Below, piece after piece: positions 47,595 through 55,846 of a DNA stretch of 64,000 bases. The DNA comes from CAWCWN01 sp963799245 (GTDB lineage: Bacteria; Chloroflexota; Ktedonobacteria; Ktedonobacterales; Ktedonobacteraceae): assembly GCA_963799245.1 (NCBI GenBank), contig CAWCWN010000006.1:1-64000 (forward strand), read 5' to 3'. The notes under the pieces are model-generated. The model was not told where the DNA came from and did not search any database. It saw nothing but the letters and a program-made list of their open reading frames with translations. Position numbers and translations under genes: made by a program. Numbering within the stretch: position 1 is the first letter of the stretch; every line of letters begins with the position of its first letter.

Positions 47595-48161
47595 TTATTG
47601 TTTGACTTCGCCTGCTGTATCCTGCTGTGCCGGGGCTTCAGCTTTATTGACAACCTCCAGGTCGATCTCGATATTTACTTGCTCGCTCACCAGGACACCG
47701 CCAGCTTCGAGTCCGACGTTCCAGGTGAGGCCCCAGTCCTTGCGGTTAATCTTCGACTTCGCGCTCAGGCCAGCAACTAGCAGGCCGTAAGGGTTTTTAC
47801 CCTGGCCCTGGTACTCGGCCTTGAAAGTTACAGGCTTTGTCACGCCACGAATCGTCAGGTCGCCGGTCACGTTGTACTCGTTGCCACCGATGGGCTCAAC
47901 CTTGGTGCTCTTGAAGGTAACGGTGGGATATTTCTCTACATCGAAGAAATCAGGTGAGCGCAGGTGATTATCGCGATTGCTGTCGCGTGTATCAATGCTC
48001 GACGCATTAACCTGTGCATCAACCCAGGAATTCGCTGGGTTCTGTTCATCGATATGAAGGTGACCGCTCAGGACGTTGAAGTGCCCTCTGACGGTGGTAA
48101 ACATCATATGCTTCACAGAAAAAGTTGCATCAGAATGTGCTGGATCAATTTCCCAAGCCAT
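47595..48161 (-). CDS. YceI-family lipid-binding protein (cytoplasmic form)
   Basis: A 188-residue lipocalin-like beta-barrel that binds polyprenyl lipids: WEIDPAHSDATFSVKHMMFT at the start, SSIDTRDSNRDNHLRSPDFF, and the family's GDLTIRGVTKPVTFKAEY. No signal peptide, unlike E. coli YceI, so the protein is intracellular. A 30-residue Ala/Glu-containing tail is added. A MarR-like inverted repeat lies in its promoter region. Confidence 0.92.
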   Translation of the reverse strand: MAWEIDPAHSDATFSVKHMMFTTVRGHFNVLSGHLHIDEQNPANSWVDAQVNASSIDTRDSNRDNHLRSPDFFDVEKYPTVTFKSTKVEPIGGNEYNVTGDLTIRGVTKPVTFKAEYQGQGKNPYGLLVAGLSAKSKINRKDWGLTWNVGLEAGGVLVSEQVNIEIDLEVVNKAEAPAQQDTAGEVKQ

Positions 48162-48189
48162 ATGCTATTTCTCCCTTGCTCTGTTTTTA

Positions 48190-48223
48190 CTAACAAATAG
48201 TTAGCAACTTTACTAACTATAGT
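48190..48223. promoter_or_regulatory. MarR-type operator candidate upstream of the YceI gene
   Basis: CTAACAAATAGTTAG (48190-48204) is an inverted repeat, followed by ACTAACTATAGT (48212-48223). AT-rich inverted repeats of this kind between a promoter and a YceI gene are typical MarR-family sites. No MarR gene is in the window. Confidence 0.5.
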
Positions 48224-48288
48224 GAAATTTAGCACAGGTACTGCTTTTTGTCAAGGAGCCGGTAGCAAAGGAAAGTAAAAGAAAACAT

Positions 48289-48426
48289 ATGGCTCACTTA
48301 CCCGAACATCCCGCTCTCAAAGAGCTCCAACGGCATATGGACGAGGTTTGCCAGGAGCGAGGGTGGCTACAGGATACGCCTGCTGAAAAGTTTTTACTGT
48401 TTAGCGAGGAGGCGGAGTGGGCATAG
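48289..48426 (+). pseudogene. Truncated MazG-like nucleotide pyrophosphohydrolase
   Basis: ATG at 48289 with AAAGGA upstream. The 45 residues (LKELQRHMDEVCQERGWLQD then TPAEKFLLFSEEAEWA) match the start of MazG-like NTP pyrophosphohydrolases up to the metal-binding EExxE helix, expected as EEVGELA. The frame stops right there with the third acidic ligand in altered context, so the active site is incomplete. A GC-rich hairpin follows at once. Start signals are intact. Confidence 0.65.
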
Positions 48427-48429
48427 GCT

Positions 48430-48453
48430 CGCCGCGCGCTCACGCGCGCGGCG
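48430..48453. terminator. GC-rich hairpin after the MazG fragment
   Basis: CGCCGCGCG and its complement with a short loop, 4 bp beyond the fragment's stop codon and about 65 bp beyond the ssuC stop codon on the other strand. Confidence 0.55.
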
Positions 48454-48517
48454 GCGGAGTCTACGCCGGCAATACCCGTTTCTCTTTTCTTGCTCATCTC
48501 TATGAGTGTGACGGGGG

Positions 48518-49330
48518 TCATACCCCTTGTAGCCCCCAGCGCACACGCATGCGCCGCTCGAGCGGGCCAAAGATCAGGGAGTCGATGGCGACGCCGATGA
48601 CGATAATCACCAGCATCACCGCGATCACCTGGGATGCGTCATTGAGATCGCGTCCCTGCTCGAGAAGGTTGCCCAGGCTGAGGGTGAAAAACAACAATTC
48701 GCCGGCCATCAGCGAGCGCCAGGCGAAGGTCCAGCCCTGCTTGAGACCATGCAGAATAGATGGCATCGCCGCTGGTAATATCACATGCAGTGAGAGAGCC
48801 AGGCCGCGTACCCCCAGTGTGCGTCCAGCCTTGAGGTAGATTGGCGAGGTGTTTTTCACGCCCGCGTCCACGCCCAGGGTGATCGAGAAAAGCGCTCCCA
48901 TAATGACGACGAAGATGATGGCCTGCTCGCTCAATCCGAACCAGAGAATCGCGAGCGGCAGCCAGCAGACGCTTGGTAATGCCTGTAAGCCCAGCATCAA
49001 CGAGCCGAGGGTATCTGCGAGAAAGTGCACGCGCCCAATCAGTAGCCCCAGCACGACGCCGATGACCAGCGAGATGGCGTAGCCGACCGCCAGGCGCCCC
49101 AGGCTGACCAGGGCTGCCTGGAGGTAAAGGCCCCCGGCAAGGCCGCTGATCAGCGTGCTGGCGACCTCTAGCGGCCCCGGCAGGATGTAGTCGGGCCAGA
49201 TACCCATCACCGTAATCACTTGCCACAGGGCCAGCAGGGCGATATAGAAGGCGATGCGCCGTGTCCAGGTGACGACTACCGCCCGCGTCGCCTGCTCGCG
49301 CTGAGACGCGAGGTTGATAGCCTTTGCCAT
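48518..49330 (-). CDS. ssuC: ABC transporter permease, sulfonate/nitrate/taurine type
   Basis: A 270-residue inner-membrane protein with six helices. The EAA loop that contacts the ATPase reads LKAGRTLGVRGLALSLHVIL, and PAAMPSILHGLKQGWTFAWR follows, typical of SsuC/TauC/NrtB. Its ATG overlaps the ssuB stop codon. Third gene of ssuA-ssuB-ssuC. Placement beside sulfate-activation genes favours sulfonates as substrate. Confidence 0.92.
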   Translation of the reverse strand: MAKAINLASQREQATRAVVVTWTRRIAFYIALLALWQVITVMGIWPDYILPGPLEVASTLISGLAGGLYLQAALVSLGRLAVGYAISLVIGVVLGLLIGRVHFLADTLGSLMLGLQALPSVCWLPLAILWFGLSEQAIIFVVIMGALFSITLGVDAGVKNTSPIYLKAGRTLGVRGLALSLHVILPAAMPSILHGLKQGWTFAWRSLMAGELLFFTLSLGNLLEQGRDLNDASQVIAVMLVIIVIGVAIDSLIFGPLERRMRVRWGLQGV

Positions 49331-50169
49331 TACTTCTCCCCCATTTCATCGCGCAGCACGGCCAGAATATCGCTTGCCCGGTCCACCAGGAAGTGATCCT
49401 CTAACGAACGCGGGCGAGGCAAGTCGATACGAAACTCCCGCACAACCCGTCCCGGCCGCGGCGAGAAGACCAGTACGCGGTCACCCAGCGCCACGGCTTC
49501 GCGGACGTTGTGGGTCACAAAGACCACCGTTTTATGTGTGGAGGCCCAGATCGACTCCAGTTCCACCTGCAGGCGGTCGCGCGTCAGGGCATCTAGCGCC
49601 CCGAATGGTTCGTCCATAAGCAGGACGGCTGGATTCAGAACGAGCGCACGCGCGATCGCCGCGCGTTGGCGCATGCCGCCGGACAGCTGGTGGGCAAAGC
49701 TGCGTTCAAAGCCCTGCAGATGCACCATTTCGATGAAGTGGCGGGCGAGGCCCGCGCGCTCCCTGGCCGCCACACCGGCATGGCGCAGGCCAAACTCGAT
49801 GTTGCGCTGCACGTCGAGCCAGGGGAAGAGCGCGGCCTCCTGGAAGAGCAGGACGCGATCAGGTCCCGGCTCGCTGACCTGGCTGCCGCTGGCCCAGATT
49901 GTGCCGCTGCTGGCGCTTTCCAGACCTGCGATGATGCTGAGCAATGTTGACTTCCCGCAGCCGCTTGGCCCGAGCAAGCAGATGAACTCTCCGGCGGCGA
50001 TCTCCACATCGATCGGGCGCAAGGCCTCAACGCCGCCTGCGCGCCCGGCGAACGTCTTGCTCACGCCCTCGATCTTGATGGGAATGCCGCCATCAAACGC
50101 TTGCGGCGCGCCTGGCTCATTCTCAGTGGATTTCGTGCGCTTGAAATTGCGCGTAAGAATTGATGCCAT
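49330..50169 (-). CDS. ssuB: ABC transporter ATPase, sulfonate/nitrate/taurine type
   Basis: A 279-residue cytoplasmic ATPase: Walker A GPSGCGKST, Q-loop LLFQEAALFPWL, signature LSGGMRQR, Walker B VLLMDEPFGALD, and H-loop VTHN. FQEAALFPWL and the D-loop TRDRLQVELESIW are characteristic of the SsuB/TauB/NrtD group. The 30-residue N-terminal lead-in is longer than usual. It lies 34 bp downstream of ssuA. Confidence 0.93.
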   Translation of the reverse strand: MASILTRNFKRTKSTENEPGAPQAFDGGIPIKIEGVSKTFAGRAGGVEALRPIDVEIAAGEFICLLGPSGCGKSTLLSIIAGLESASSGTIWASGSQVSEPGPDRVLLFQEAALFPWLDVQRNIEFGLRHAGVAARERAGLARHFIEMVHLQGFERSFAHQLSGGMRQRAAIARALVLNPAVLLMDEPFGALDALTRDRLQVELESIWASTHKTVVFVTHNVREAVALGDRVLVFSPRPGRVVREFRIDLPRPRSLEDHFLVDRASDILAVLRDEMGEK

Positions 50170-50203
50170 GTACGGTGCTCGCTTTCCTGGCTAGATATAA
50201 CTG

Positions 50204-51250
50204 CTACGGCCCGGCTACTGTTGCCAGGCCTTTGCTGCGGAGAACGGAATTGAGCGGCGCGATAGCGTAGATGCCGCTCAGGTCGGGATTTGCTGTGAGA
50301 AAGCCCAGCCTATAGGCCCGATTTGCCTGCTCAGCTATCGAGGCGGTAAGTGGATTATAGGTCACTTCCATGTGCGTGAATGCCTGGCTGACCTCCTGCG
50401 ACGGCGTCGACTGCCCGGTAATCGCCTTGATCTGGTTGTTGACAAGGCCCAGCGCGGCCTGCTGATTCTTCTCGATATATTGCACGGTCTCAACCTCCGC
50501 CTGTAAGAACTTCGTCACCAGGTCGGGGTGCTGGTTCAAGAAGGATGTGCGTACGACAACCAGCGTGGTGGCGAACTGCTGGTCAGGCCAGAGCGTGCGC
50601 TCATCCACGAACACCTGGCCGTGCCCCTCCACGATCAGGCGCGTTGCCCAGGGTTCGGGCACCCAGGCGCCATCAATCCTTCCCTCCTTGAAGAGCGTCA
50701 GGATGGTGGAATTGTCCGTTGGGACGACCTGCACGTTCCCCCCTTTTTCGGTAGTTTGCAGACCGTGCTGCTGCAGATAGTAGCGCAGGGCGACATCCTG
50801 GGTCCCACCCAGCTGGGGCGTGGCGATCTTCTTGTTGGCCAGGTCCTGCGGCGAGGTGATATGGGCGCCAGGGCGGACGACGAACAGGGCGCCGCCGCTC
50901 GAAGCCCCGGAAATGATGCGCAGCGCCTGCCCATGACTTTTGCTAAAGCCGTTGACGGCGGGGCTTGGCCCGACAAAGCCGATATCGATATCGCCAGCAA
51001 AGAGAGCCTCAATCTCGGCCGGCCCGGCGTTGAAGGTTCTGGTTTGCAGGGCCACCTTTGGGCCGAGGGACTGCTGGAACGTGCCACGGGCAACACCGAC
51101 CAGCGCTAGCGCGTGCGTGAGATTGGGAAAATATCCCAGCGTGACAAGGGTTTTCCCATTGGCGCCGCTGCTGCCGCCACTTGAACCACATGCGACAAGC
51201 GCGAGTGACAGCATCAGGAGGAGTGTCGCCACGCTCAGACTTGATTTCAT
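50204..51250 (-). CDS. ssuA: Sulfonate/nitrate-type ABC substrate-binding lipoprotein
   Basis: A 348-residue lipoprotein. The signal peptide ends in the lipobox LVAC, followed by a Gly/Ser linker. The mature domain opens TLVTLGYFPNLTHALALVGV, the start of SsuA/TauA/NrtA-like binding proteins, and has IDIGFVGPSPAVNGF and GRIDGAWVPEPWATRLIVEG. It captures the substrate outside the membrane for SsuB-SsuC. ATG at 51250 has AAAGGAG upstream. Whether the substrate is a sulfonate or another compound is inferred from the sulfur genes next door. Confidence 0.9.
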   Translation of the reverse strand: MKSSLSVATLLLMLSLALVACGSSGGSSGANGKTLVTLGYFPNLTHALALVGVARGTFQQSLGPKVALQTRTFNAGPAEIEALFAGDIDIGFVGPSPAVNGFSKSHGQALRIISGASSGGALFVVRPGAHITSPQDLANKKIATPQLGGTQDVALRYYLQQHGLQTTEKGGNVQVVPTDNSTILTLFKEGRIDGAWVPEPWATRLIVEGHGQVFVDERTLWPDQQFATTLVVVRTSFLNQHPDLVTKFLQAEVETVQYIEKNQQAALGLVNNQIKAITGQSTPSQEVSQAFTHMEVTYNPLTASIAEQANRAYRLGFLTANPDLSGIYAIAPLNSVLRSKGLATVAGP

Positions 51251-51396
51251 GCTGATTACTCCTTTTTGGATAGACTTGTTATGCTTCAGGTTTATTAAAT
51301 GCATCACTTTTGGTTATATAGAACTGCTGAGAAACGCTCCTGCAATCTTTTGCGCATGAGCTTCGTTTACGTGTGTGCTAGATTGATCAAACGCGG

Positions 51397-51492
51397 GCCA
51401 TCAGGATGAGGCGGGCGCAATCCCTGAAGATTTTGCCCGCCTCATCCTGATGGCGCTGCGCCAGCCTGTCACGAGACAGGCTGGCGCAGCGC
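51397..51492. terminator. Two adjacent perfect hairpins after sat
   Basis: Hairpin A has 20-bp arms (51397-51416, 51435-51454) and an 18-base loop; hairpin B has 18-bp arms (51453-51470, 51475-51492) and a 4-base loop, overlapping the sat stop codon. They separate sat from ssuA on the minus strand and very likely end the sat transcript or protect its 3' end. No U-tract. Confidence 0.75.
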
Positions 51493-52635
51493 TGCTATGA
51501 GTACCTCCGCGACCTCTGGTCGCGAGAACTCGGGAGGGGGTAATTCACCCGCCTGGAGTAGTTGACGTACCTTTGTCCCGCTCAACGTCACATGCTGATC
51601 GCTGCTATGAGGACATGTTTTCGCCGATGCCATACCGCCGCAGGTACGGCAGAAAAAGGTATGGTCAAAAAACAGCGGTGTGATAGCAAGTTTGAGCGGA
51701 TCGAAGTCCGCGAAGATGCGCTGTGCGTCGTAGGTGCCATAGTAGTTGCCTACGCCGGCGTGGTCGCGTCCCACAATAAAATGCGAACACCCGTAGTTCT
51801 TGCGAATCAGCGCGTGAAAGATGGCCTCGCGCGGGCCCGCGTAGCGCATTGCGGCTGGAAGGGCGCCAAGGATAACTCGTTCGCCGGGGTAGTAGTGAGC
51901 CAGCAGCACTTCGTAACAGTGCATAGCGTATCGGGGCGGGGATATCATCTCCCTTTGTATCGCCCACCAGGGGATGCAGAAAGAGCCCATCCACGCTCTC
52001 CAGCGCGCATTTCTGGATGTACTCGTGCGCTCGATGCACAGGGTTGCGCGTTTGAAAGCCAACGATGCGCTTCCAGCCGCGCTGCGCGAAAAGCTGGCGC
52101 GATTGCGGCGGCGTGTGGCGATAGCGGGCAAAGGTCTGTTCTTGCAAGGCCAGCACACGGACTCGCCCCCCGAGCAGGACATCTCCCTGCTGGTAGAGCG
52201 CTCTTACGCCTGGATGCTCCTCGTCCGTGGTGCGGTAGACCTGCCTGGCCTCGAGCTGTTTATCGTAAGGGTATTTCTCTGCAAGCGTCAGAAGCGCTTG
52301 CAGCGCGCCGTCATCAGTGACAAGCGCGAGCTCCATGCCTTCTTTGAGCGTGGCTGCCTGCTCCGCCGTTGTCGCGAGCGTGATGGGGATTGTCCAGGGG
52401 AGGGCATTGCTCAGGTGCATATCGTTGACTACGCTCAGGTAATCGCCGCGGGTCATGAAGCCCGTCAATGGACTGAAGGCACCGCCCGCGAGCATCTCCA
52501 GGTCGGCCAGCTGGCGCGTCCCTATAGTTATCGCGCCAGGCCCCTGGCATGTTCAAGCAGCTCCAGGCGTTCGGTCTCGTCGGCTATGTTTGTAATAAGC
52601 TCCCCTCCGTGAGGAGCAATTAAACCATCCACCAT
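51469..52635 (-). CDS. sat: Sulfate adenylyltransferase (ATP sulfurylase), two frameshifts
   Basis: Makes adenosine 5'-phosphosulfate from ATP and sulfate. From ATG at 52635 it reads MVDGLIAPHGGELI and EHARGLAR, then loses one base near 52530 and continues ITIGTRQLADLEMLAGGAFS, then GFQTRNPVHRAHEYIQK (ATP-binding QxRNPxHxxHE motif) and GDTKGDDI. One extra base near 51925 breaks the frame before HCYEVLLAHYYP. The rest is intact: MRYAGPREAIFHALIRKNYG (MRYAGP motif), GRDHAGVGNYYG (GRDHAG motif) and a zinc site CRTCGGMASAKTCPH. All catalytic motifs exist but not in one frame. Sequencing error or recent inactivation. Confidence 0.88.
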
Positions 52636-52656
52636 GTAATGTGTCCTCGTTTCTCA

Positions 52657-53407
52657 TTACTCGGTGTACGTAGATTTTTGCACAGAGGATTCTGCCCCAG
52701 ACAGGAAAGCCTTGTGGAGCGAATTGGGGATACGTGTCTCCATTGTCGCCATGTTCCGATGGTGTCCCGCCAAAAACGACGAAAAGCCTCCAGGCGAGGC
52801 AGGCTGCAGAAACTCTGGTTGGTAGGGGCGTGAGCTTGCCTCCGCTTTGGTCTGGGACTGCCTTACTCTGAGACAGGACCCGGGTTCGAGATATCCCAGT
52901 TCCACAAGCCTGAGAATGATGCGCCGCGCTCTCCGGGATGGTCTCTTTGTCGGTCTCCACCACCAGTTCGGGATGCTCCGGCTCTTCGTATGGATCATCA
53001 ACACCTGTAAAGTTCTTGAGCTCGCCTGCGTCAGCCAGCCTGTAGAGACCCTTCACATCGCGCTCGCGACAGACATCGATGGGACACTTGACGTACACCT
53101 CAACAAAATTGCCGATCTCCTGGCGGGCCCAAGCGCGAGTCTCGCGGTAAGGGGAGATGGCGGCGGAAATGCAGGCTACTCCGTTGCGCGTGAGCAGGCC
53201 ACAGACAAAAGCGATACGCTTGATGTTCGTATCGCGATCTTCGCGGCTGAAGCCAAGCCCTTTGCTCAAATGTGTGCGTACGACATCGCCATCGAGCACC
53301 TCAACCTTGAGTTCCTGCTCTCGCAGTCGTTGCTCAATATGCCCGGCAAGGGTACTTTTGCCGGCGCCGGAGAGGCCGGTAAACCAGATAGTAAAGCCTG
53401 TTGTCAT
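52657..53407 (-). CDS. cysC: Adenylylsulfate (APS) kinase, frameshifted near the C-terminus
   Basis: Phosphorylates APS to PAPS. MTTGFTIWFTGLSGAGKSTL carries the P-loop; LDGDVVRTHLSKGLGFSRED and NIKRIAFVCGLLTRNG contain the APS-binding elements, and SPYRETRAWAR and KGLYRLADAGELKNFTGVDD the mobile lid. After ETIPESA a one-base change near 52930 shifts the frame; the correct continuation RIILRLVELGYLEPG is in the next frame, running to a stop at 52657. The active site lies before the lesion. It follows the propeller gene by 34 bp and precedes sat by 21 bp: one operon under the SAM-I/T-box leader. Confidence 0.85.
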
Positions 53408-53440
53408 AAAAACATCTTGACCTTTCATCAATATGAGCGT

Positions 53441-54388
53441 TTATATTACCTGTGCTTCGTACAGGCGCCATTCAGGATTGAAGTCAAAGTGAGCGAAGGC
53501 TCTCTCGCCTGAGAAGCCACGGCGCAAGCTAACGCGTGAGTTCTTCCCGTCCACGAGTATCCAGCAGTTGTGAATACTATCGTAACGGCAATCCTGTAGC
53601 CAGTTCGTACCAGCATCTATTTCTTGCTCGATGTGCCCTCCATCGCGCTTGATGCGCACCAGCAAGGCTCTGCCGTGAACGGTATCGGCCACCGTGAAGT
53701 GTTCCTCGTCCAGAACGCGTACAGCGTGAGGGTGATCCAGACCTTCCAGCACGGGCCGCCACTCGCCAGTTTCACGGTCGATGGCGATGATCATCCCCTG
53801 GTGGAAGAGTGAGGCCAGTACGCTGCCGTCTGGTAATTGCGCCGCCGAGTTGACGTGCGTCGTCTGGCTCAGGGTCCCATACTTCATACTGCGATGGTCG
53901 ACCGCTTTATCCAGCACCCGTGGCTGGCCTGTGGGCGTTAACTCGAAACCATGTTCGGTAGCCCACCAGCTCCAGAGAATCTCCCCGGCGCGGTTGAATT
54001 CTACCAGGAGGTCCAGTCCGGTACTTGCTACCAGGTAGCCTCGCCGGGTGCGCGAAATAGAGTGCAGCGCATTGAAAAGAGGAGAACTGACCACGTTGTG
54101 ACGCACGCCGCCCAGCTCGGCATCGATCTCATGGATACCCCCAAATGCAGTGACGAAAACACCATGCTCGGAAGCGATCATGCCCGCCGCCAGTGGAACT
54201 GCGAGCGTTTTTTGCGCCTGCCCCATGTCCTCAAGCAAACAGAGCGCACCCCCCAGGTCCTCCCTGGGTTTCTCAAAGCTCCCTAACACAGTCAGAGGGC
54301 ATTCCTGGCTGCTCTCCTGGTTAGATTTCTTCCAGTGCTGCCTGAGCAGCGAGTGTTTTGTTGAAATACAACTGACCAGTAATCTCAT
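53441..54388 (-). CDS. Arylsulfotransferase-like beta-propeller protein (start uncertain)
   Basis: Up to 315 residues with blade-like repeats: YLVASTGLDLLVEFNRAGEI, LWSWWATEHGF, THVNSAAQLPDGSVLASLFH, GMIIAIDRETGEWRPVLEGL, DHPHAVRVLDEEHFTVADT. The pattern resembles cytosolic propellers distantly related to arylsulfotransferases and NHL proteins; no signal peptide. Function unknown, but as first gene of the cysC-sat operon it should belong to sulfur metabolism. ATG at 54388 lacks a strong ribosome-binding site, and a GTG at 54289 near VLGSFEKPRED, where family-like sequence begins, is the alternative. Confidence 0.7.
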   Translation of the reverse strand: MRLLVSCISTKHSLLRQHWKKSNQESSQECPLTVLGSFEKPREDLGGALCLLEDMGQAQKTLAVPLAAGMIASEHGVFVTAFGGIHEIDAELGGVRHNVVSSPLFNALHSISRTRRGYLVASTGLDLLVEFNRAGEILWSWWATEHGFELTPTGQPRVLDKAVDHRSMKYGTLSQTTHVNSAAQLPDGSVLASLFHQGMIIAIDRETGEWRPVLEGLDHPHAVRVLDEEHFTVADTVHGRALLVRIKRDGGHIEQEIDAGTNWLQDCRYDSIHNCWILVDGKNSRVSLRRGFSGERAFAHFDFNPEWRLYEAQVI

Positions 54389-54492
54389 CTTTTACTCGTG
54401 AAACCTTACTTCCTAGCCCGGATCGAAAGCCGTTCAGGCACCTGCCGGCTTTACGCCGCTGGGCAGTGCTCCTCTCCTGGCTAAAATGAGCC

Positions 54493-54754
54493 AAAAAAAT
54501 CCTCGCCCCTGCAGGGGCGAGGATATGCAAACTGGACTTCGCGGTACCACCCTGGTTCATTAACGCCTCACGACGTCAACCTTGATGAGTGTTTTTTAGC
54601 ACTCTGGCCTTTAACAGGGGCCGCCGGCCCGGTCTAGTGATCCAGAGGATGTTCGACCTGCAACTCCGAGGTGCAACTTCGACGTCGAAGCGGCGCCGGC
54701 GTCTCAGCTCCACCAGCTCTCTGTAGCCGTTCAAGACGTGTACTCGTCCTCATC
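54493..54754 (-). ncRNA. T-box riboswitch, probable Cys specifier (UGC)
   Basis: The T-box sequence AGGGTGGTACCGCG is at 54553-54540, followed by a 13-bp terminator (54524-54499) with a T7 run. Stem I can be built: base GAGG/CCUC, AGUA of the specifier loop at 54744-54741, helix ACGUC/GACGU, an AGAGA bulge, and the distal helix GCUGGUG/CGCCGGC. On the 3' side the loop reads CGAAGU-UGC-A, with UGC (54675-54673) in the specifier place and the usual purine after it. UGC would read tRNA-Cys. Uncharged tRNA-Cys should stabilise the antiterminator and allow transcription of the propeller-cysC-sat operon. The loop is one base longer than in glyQS, so the specifier call is less sure than the T-box itself. 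Confidence 0.9.
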
Positions 54755-54795
54755 AGTGTTTTTTATCTCTTGGAAAGTACGCGGTAAATGGGCAA

Positions 54796-54945
54796 GAAAA
54801 ACCCCCTGTCTCCAAGGGGTAGAGCTCAATAGCTTTTCCCCTCATCTTGCGAAATACTTCGCCGGAATTGGCACCCTGCACGCGTCTCTGCATGCGGGTT
54901 GTCGGGTTTCAACGGGCCGTCTCCCTCCACCTCTCTTGATGAGAG
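54796..54945 (-). ncRNA. SAM-I (S-box) riboswitch with terminator
   Basis: The aptamer (54945-54841) has P1 CTCTCATC with GATGAG, the K-turn region AGAGGTGGAGGGAGACGGCC, GAAACCCGACAACC, and GGTGCCAATTCCGGC, all S-box signatures. An expression-platform hairpin at 54820-54801 (ACCCC/GGGGT) is followed by a T5 run, and GAGGGG of the P1 3' side can pair with the CCCC of the terminator as antiterminator. SAM binding should therefore stop transcription. It lies directly upstream of the T-box on the same strand. Confidence 0.93.
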
Positions 54946-54995
54946 CAATTCATACCGCATCTATTCAATTGTGGGGTACTTTCATATTGTTAGTA

Positions 54996-55024
54996 AGTAT
55001 ACCTGCAAAGCCCCGACTTGTCAA
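54996..55024 (-). promoter_or_regulatory. Promoter of the SAM-I/T-box leader
   Basis: TTGACA (55024-55019), 17-base spacer, TATACT (55001-54996): near-consensus sigma-70 boxes. Transcription would start about 45 bp before the SAM-I aptamer. No comparable promoter is visible between the first terminator and the T-box. Confidence 0.8.
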
Positions 55025-55267
55025 GACGAGTAACTGTGCAACCCAGGGTCAATAGCAATACTGATAGAAGCTCCAGCGCGAGACAGCGGCGAAATATTTT
55101 CGGGTGACCTGCTGCTCACTGGCTTGTATTTTTGCCGCCGAGGATGTATACCTGTATATATCAGAACCAAAGGAGCGGCGATAGGTCGGATGGAAACAAT
55201 TCTGAACGACTAGCTAAAAAATAATGGGCACTCATACAGCATTATGCCAGCGAAAAGGAGCTCATCA

Positions 55268-55846
55268 ATGTACAGATATGGGCACTCTTGTGCTATCTTC
55301 TGCTTGTTGACCCTCTTCCTCGTGGGATGTGCTCCTGGCGCTTTCGCAAGCGCGCCTCAGGCCGCATCTTCTGCGCCGAGCGTCTCCCTGAGAGGCGTCG
55401 ACTGGGCCAATTTCACCTACTTCAGCTCCTGTTATGGCAACACGCAGCCGTTCAGGGCCAGGCATGGGCGGGCCAAAAACGGTCCGATCAGCTTCGAGGT
55501 GTTCGCGCCCACCTTTGGTAACCTCGGTGGGGATGCACGCTCCGCGGCTGCCCTGCCCTATGAGTGTTTCGCAGCCGATAGTGGGGGCGTGCGTGTCTTC
55601 GTGTACAGCGGCAATGCCGCCCTTCCGCGTTTGCTCGGGGAATTGCCTCTGCCGCAGGCGGGGGGGCCTGCACCGCTATTCAATAGCCTGACAGTGCGAA
55701 TTTCCGACGAGCAGATCGAACTTTCGGGAGCGAGCTATTCACCATCGGCCCCGCACTGTTGCCCTGACCTCATGCTCAGCCTGTGGTATCGCTGGACGGG
55801 TTCGCATTTTGTCGAGCTGCGCTCCAGAAAAGTCCCGCTGGGCTGA
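55268..55846 (+). CDS. Lipoprotein, LppP/LprE-like
   Basis: A 192-residue exported lipoprotein: signal segment AIFCLLTLFLVGC with lipobox LVGC. The mature domain WANFTYFSSCYGNTQPFRAR, ISFEVFAPTFGNL, AALPYECFAADSGGVRVFVY, and paired cysteines (SCYG, YECF, HCCPD) resembles actinobacterial/Chloroflexi LppP/LprE proteins of unknown role. AAAGGAG precedes ATG at 55268. It is divergent from the riboswitch operon and convergent with the DnaJ-like gene, whose stop abuts its own. Confidence 0.65.
   Translation: MYRYGHSCAIFCLLTLFLVGCAPGAFASAPQAASSAPSVSLRGVDWANFTYFSSCYGNTQPFRARHGRAKNGPISFEVFAPTFGNLGGDARSAAALPYECFAADSGGVRVFVYSGNAALPRLLGELPLPQAGGPAPLFNSLTVRISDEQIELSGASYSPSAPHCCPDLMLSLWYRWTGSHFVELRSRKVPLG

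Noticed and set aside
52875..52900. GGGTTCGAG resembling a tRNA T-arm
   Set aside because: No acceptor or anticodon stems around it; it lies in the shifted 3' part of cysC.
54321..54560. A 79-codon minus-strand frame across the T-box terminator
   Set aside because: It overlaps the T-box motif and terminator, so the RNA element explains the sequence; its last part (VSRVKDEITGQLYFN) is not a known family.
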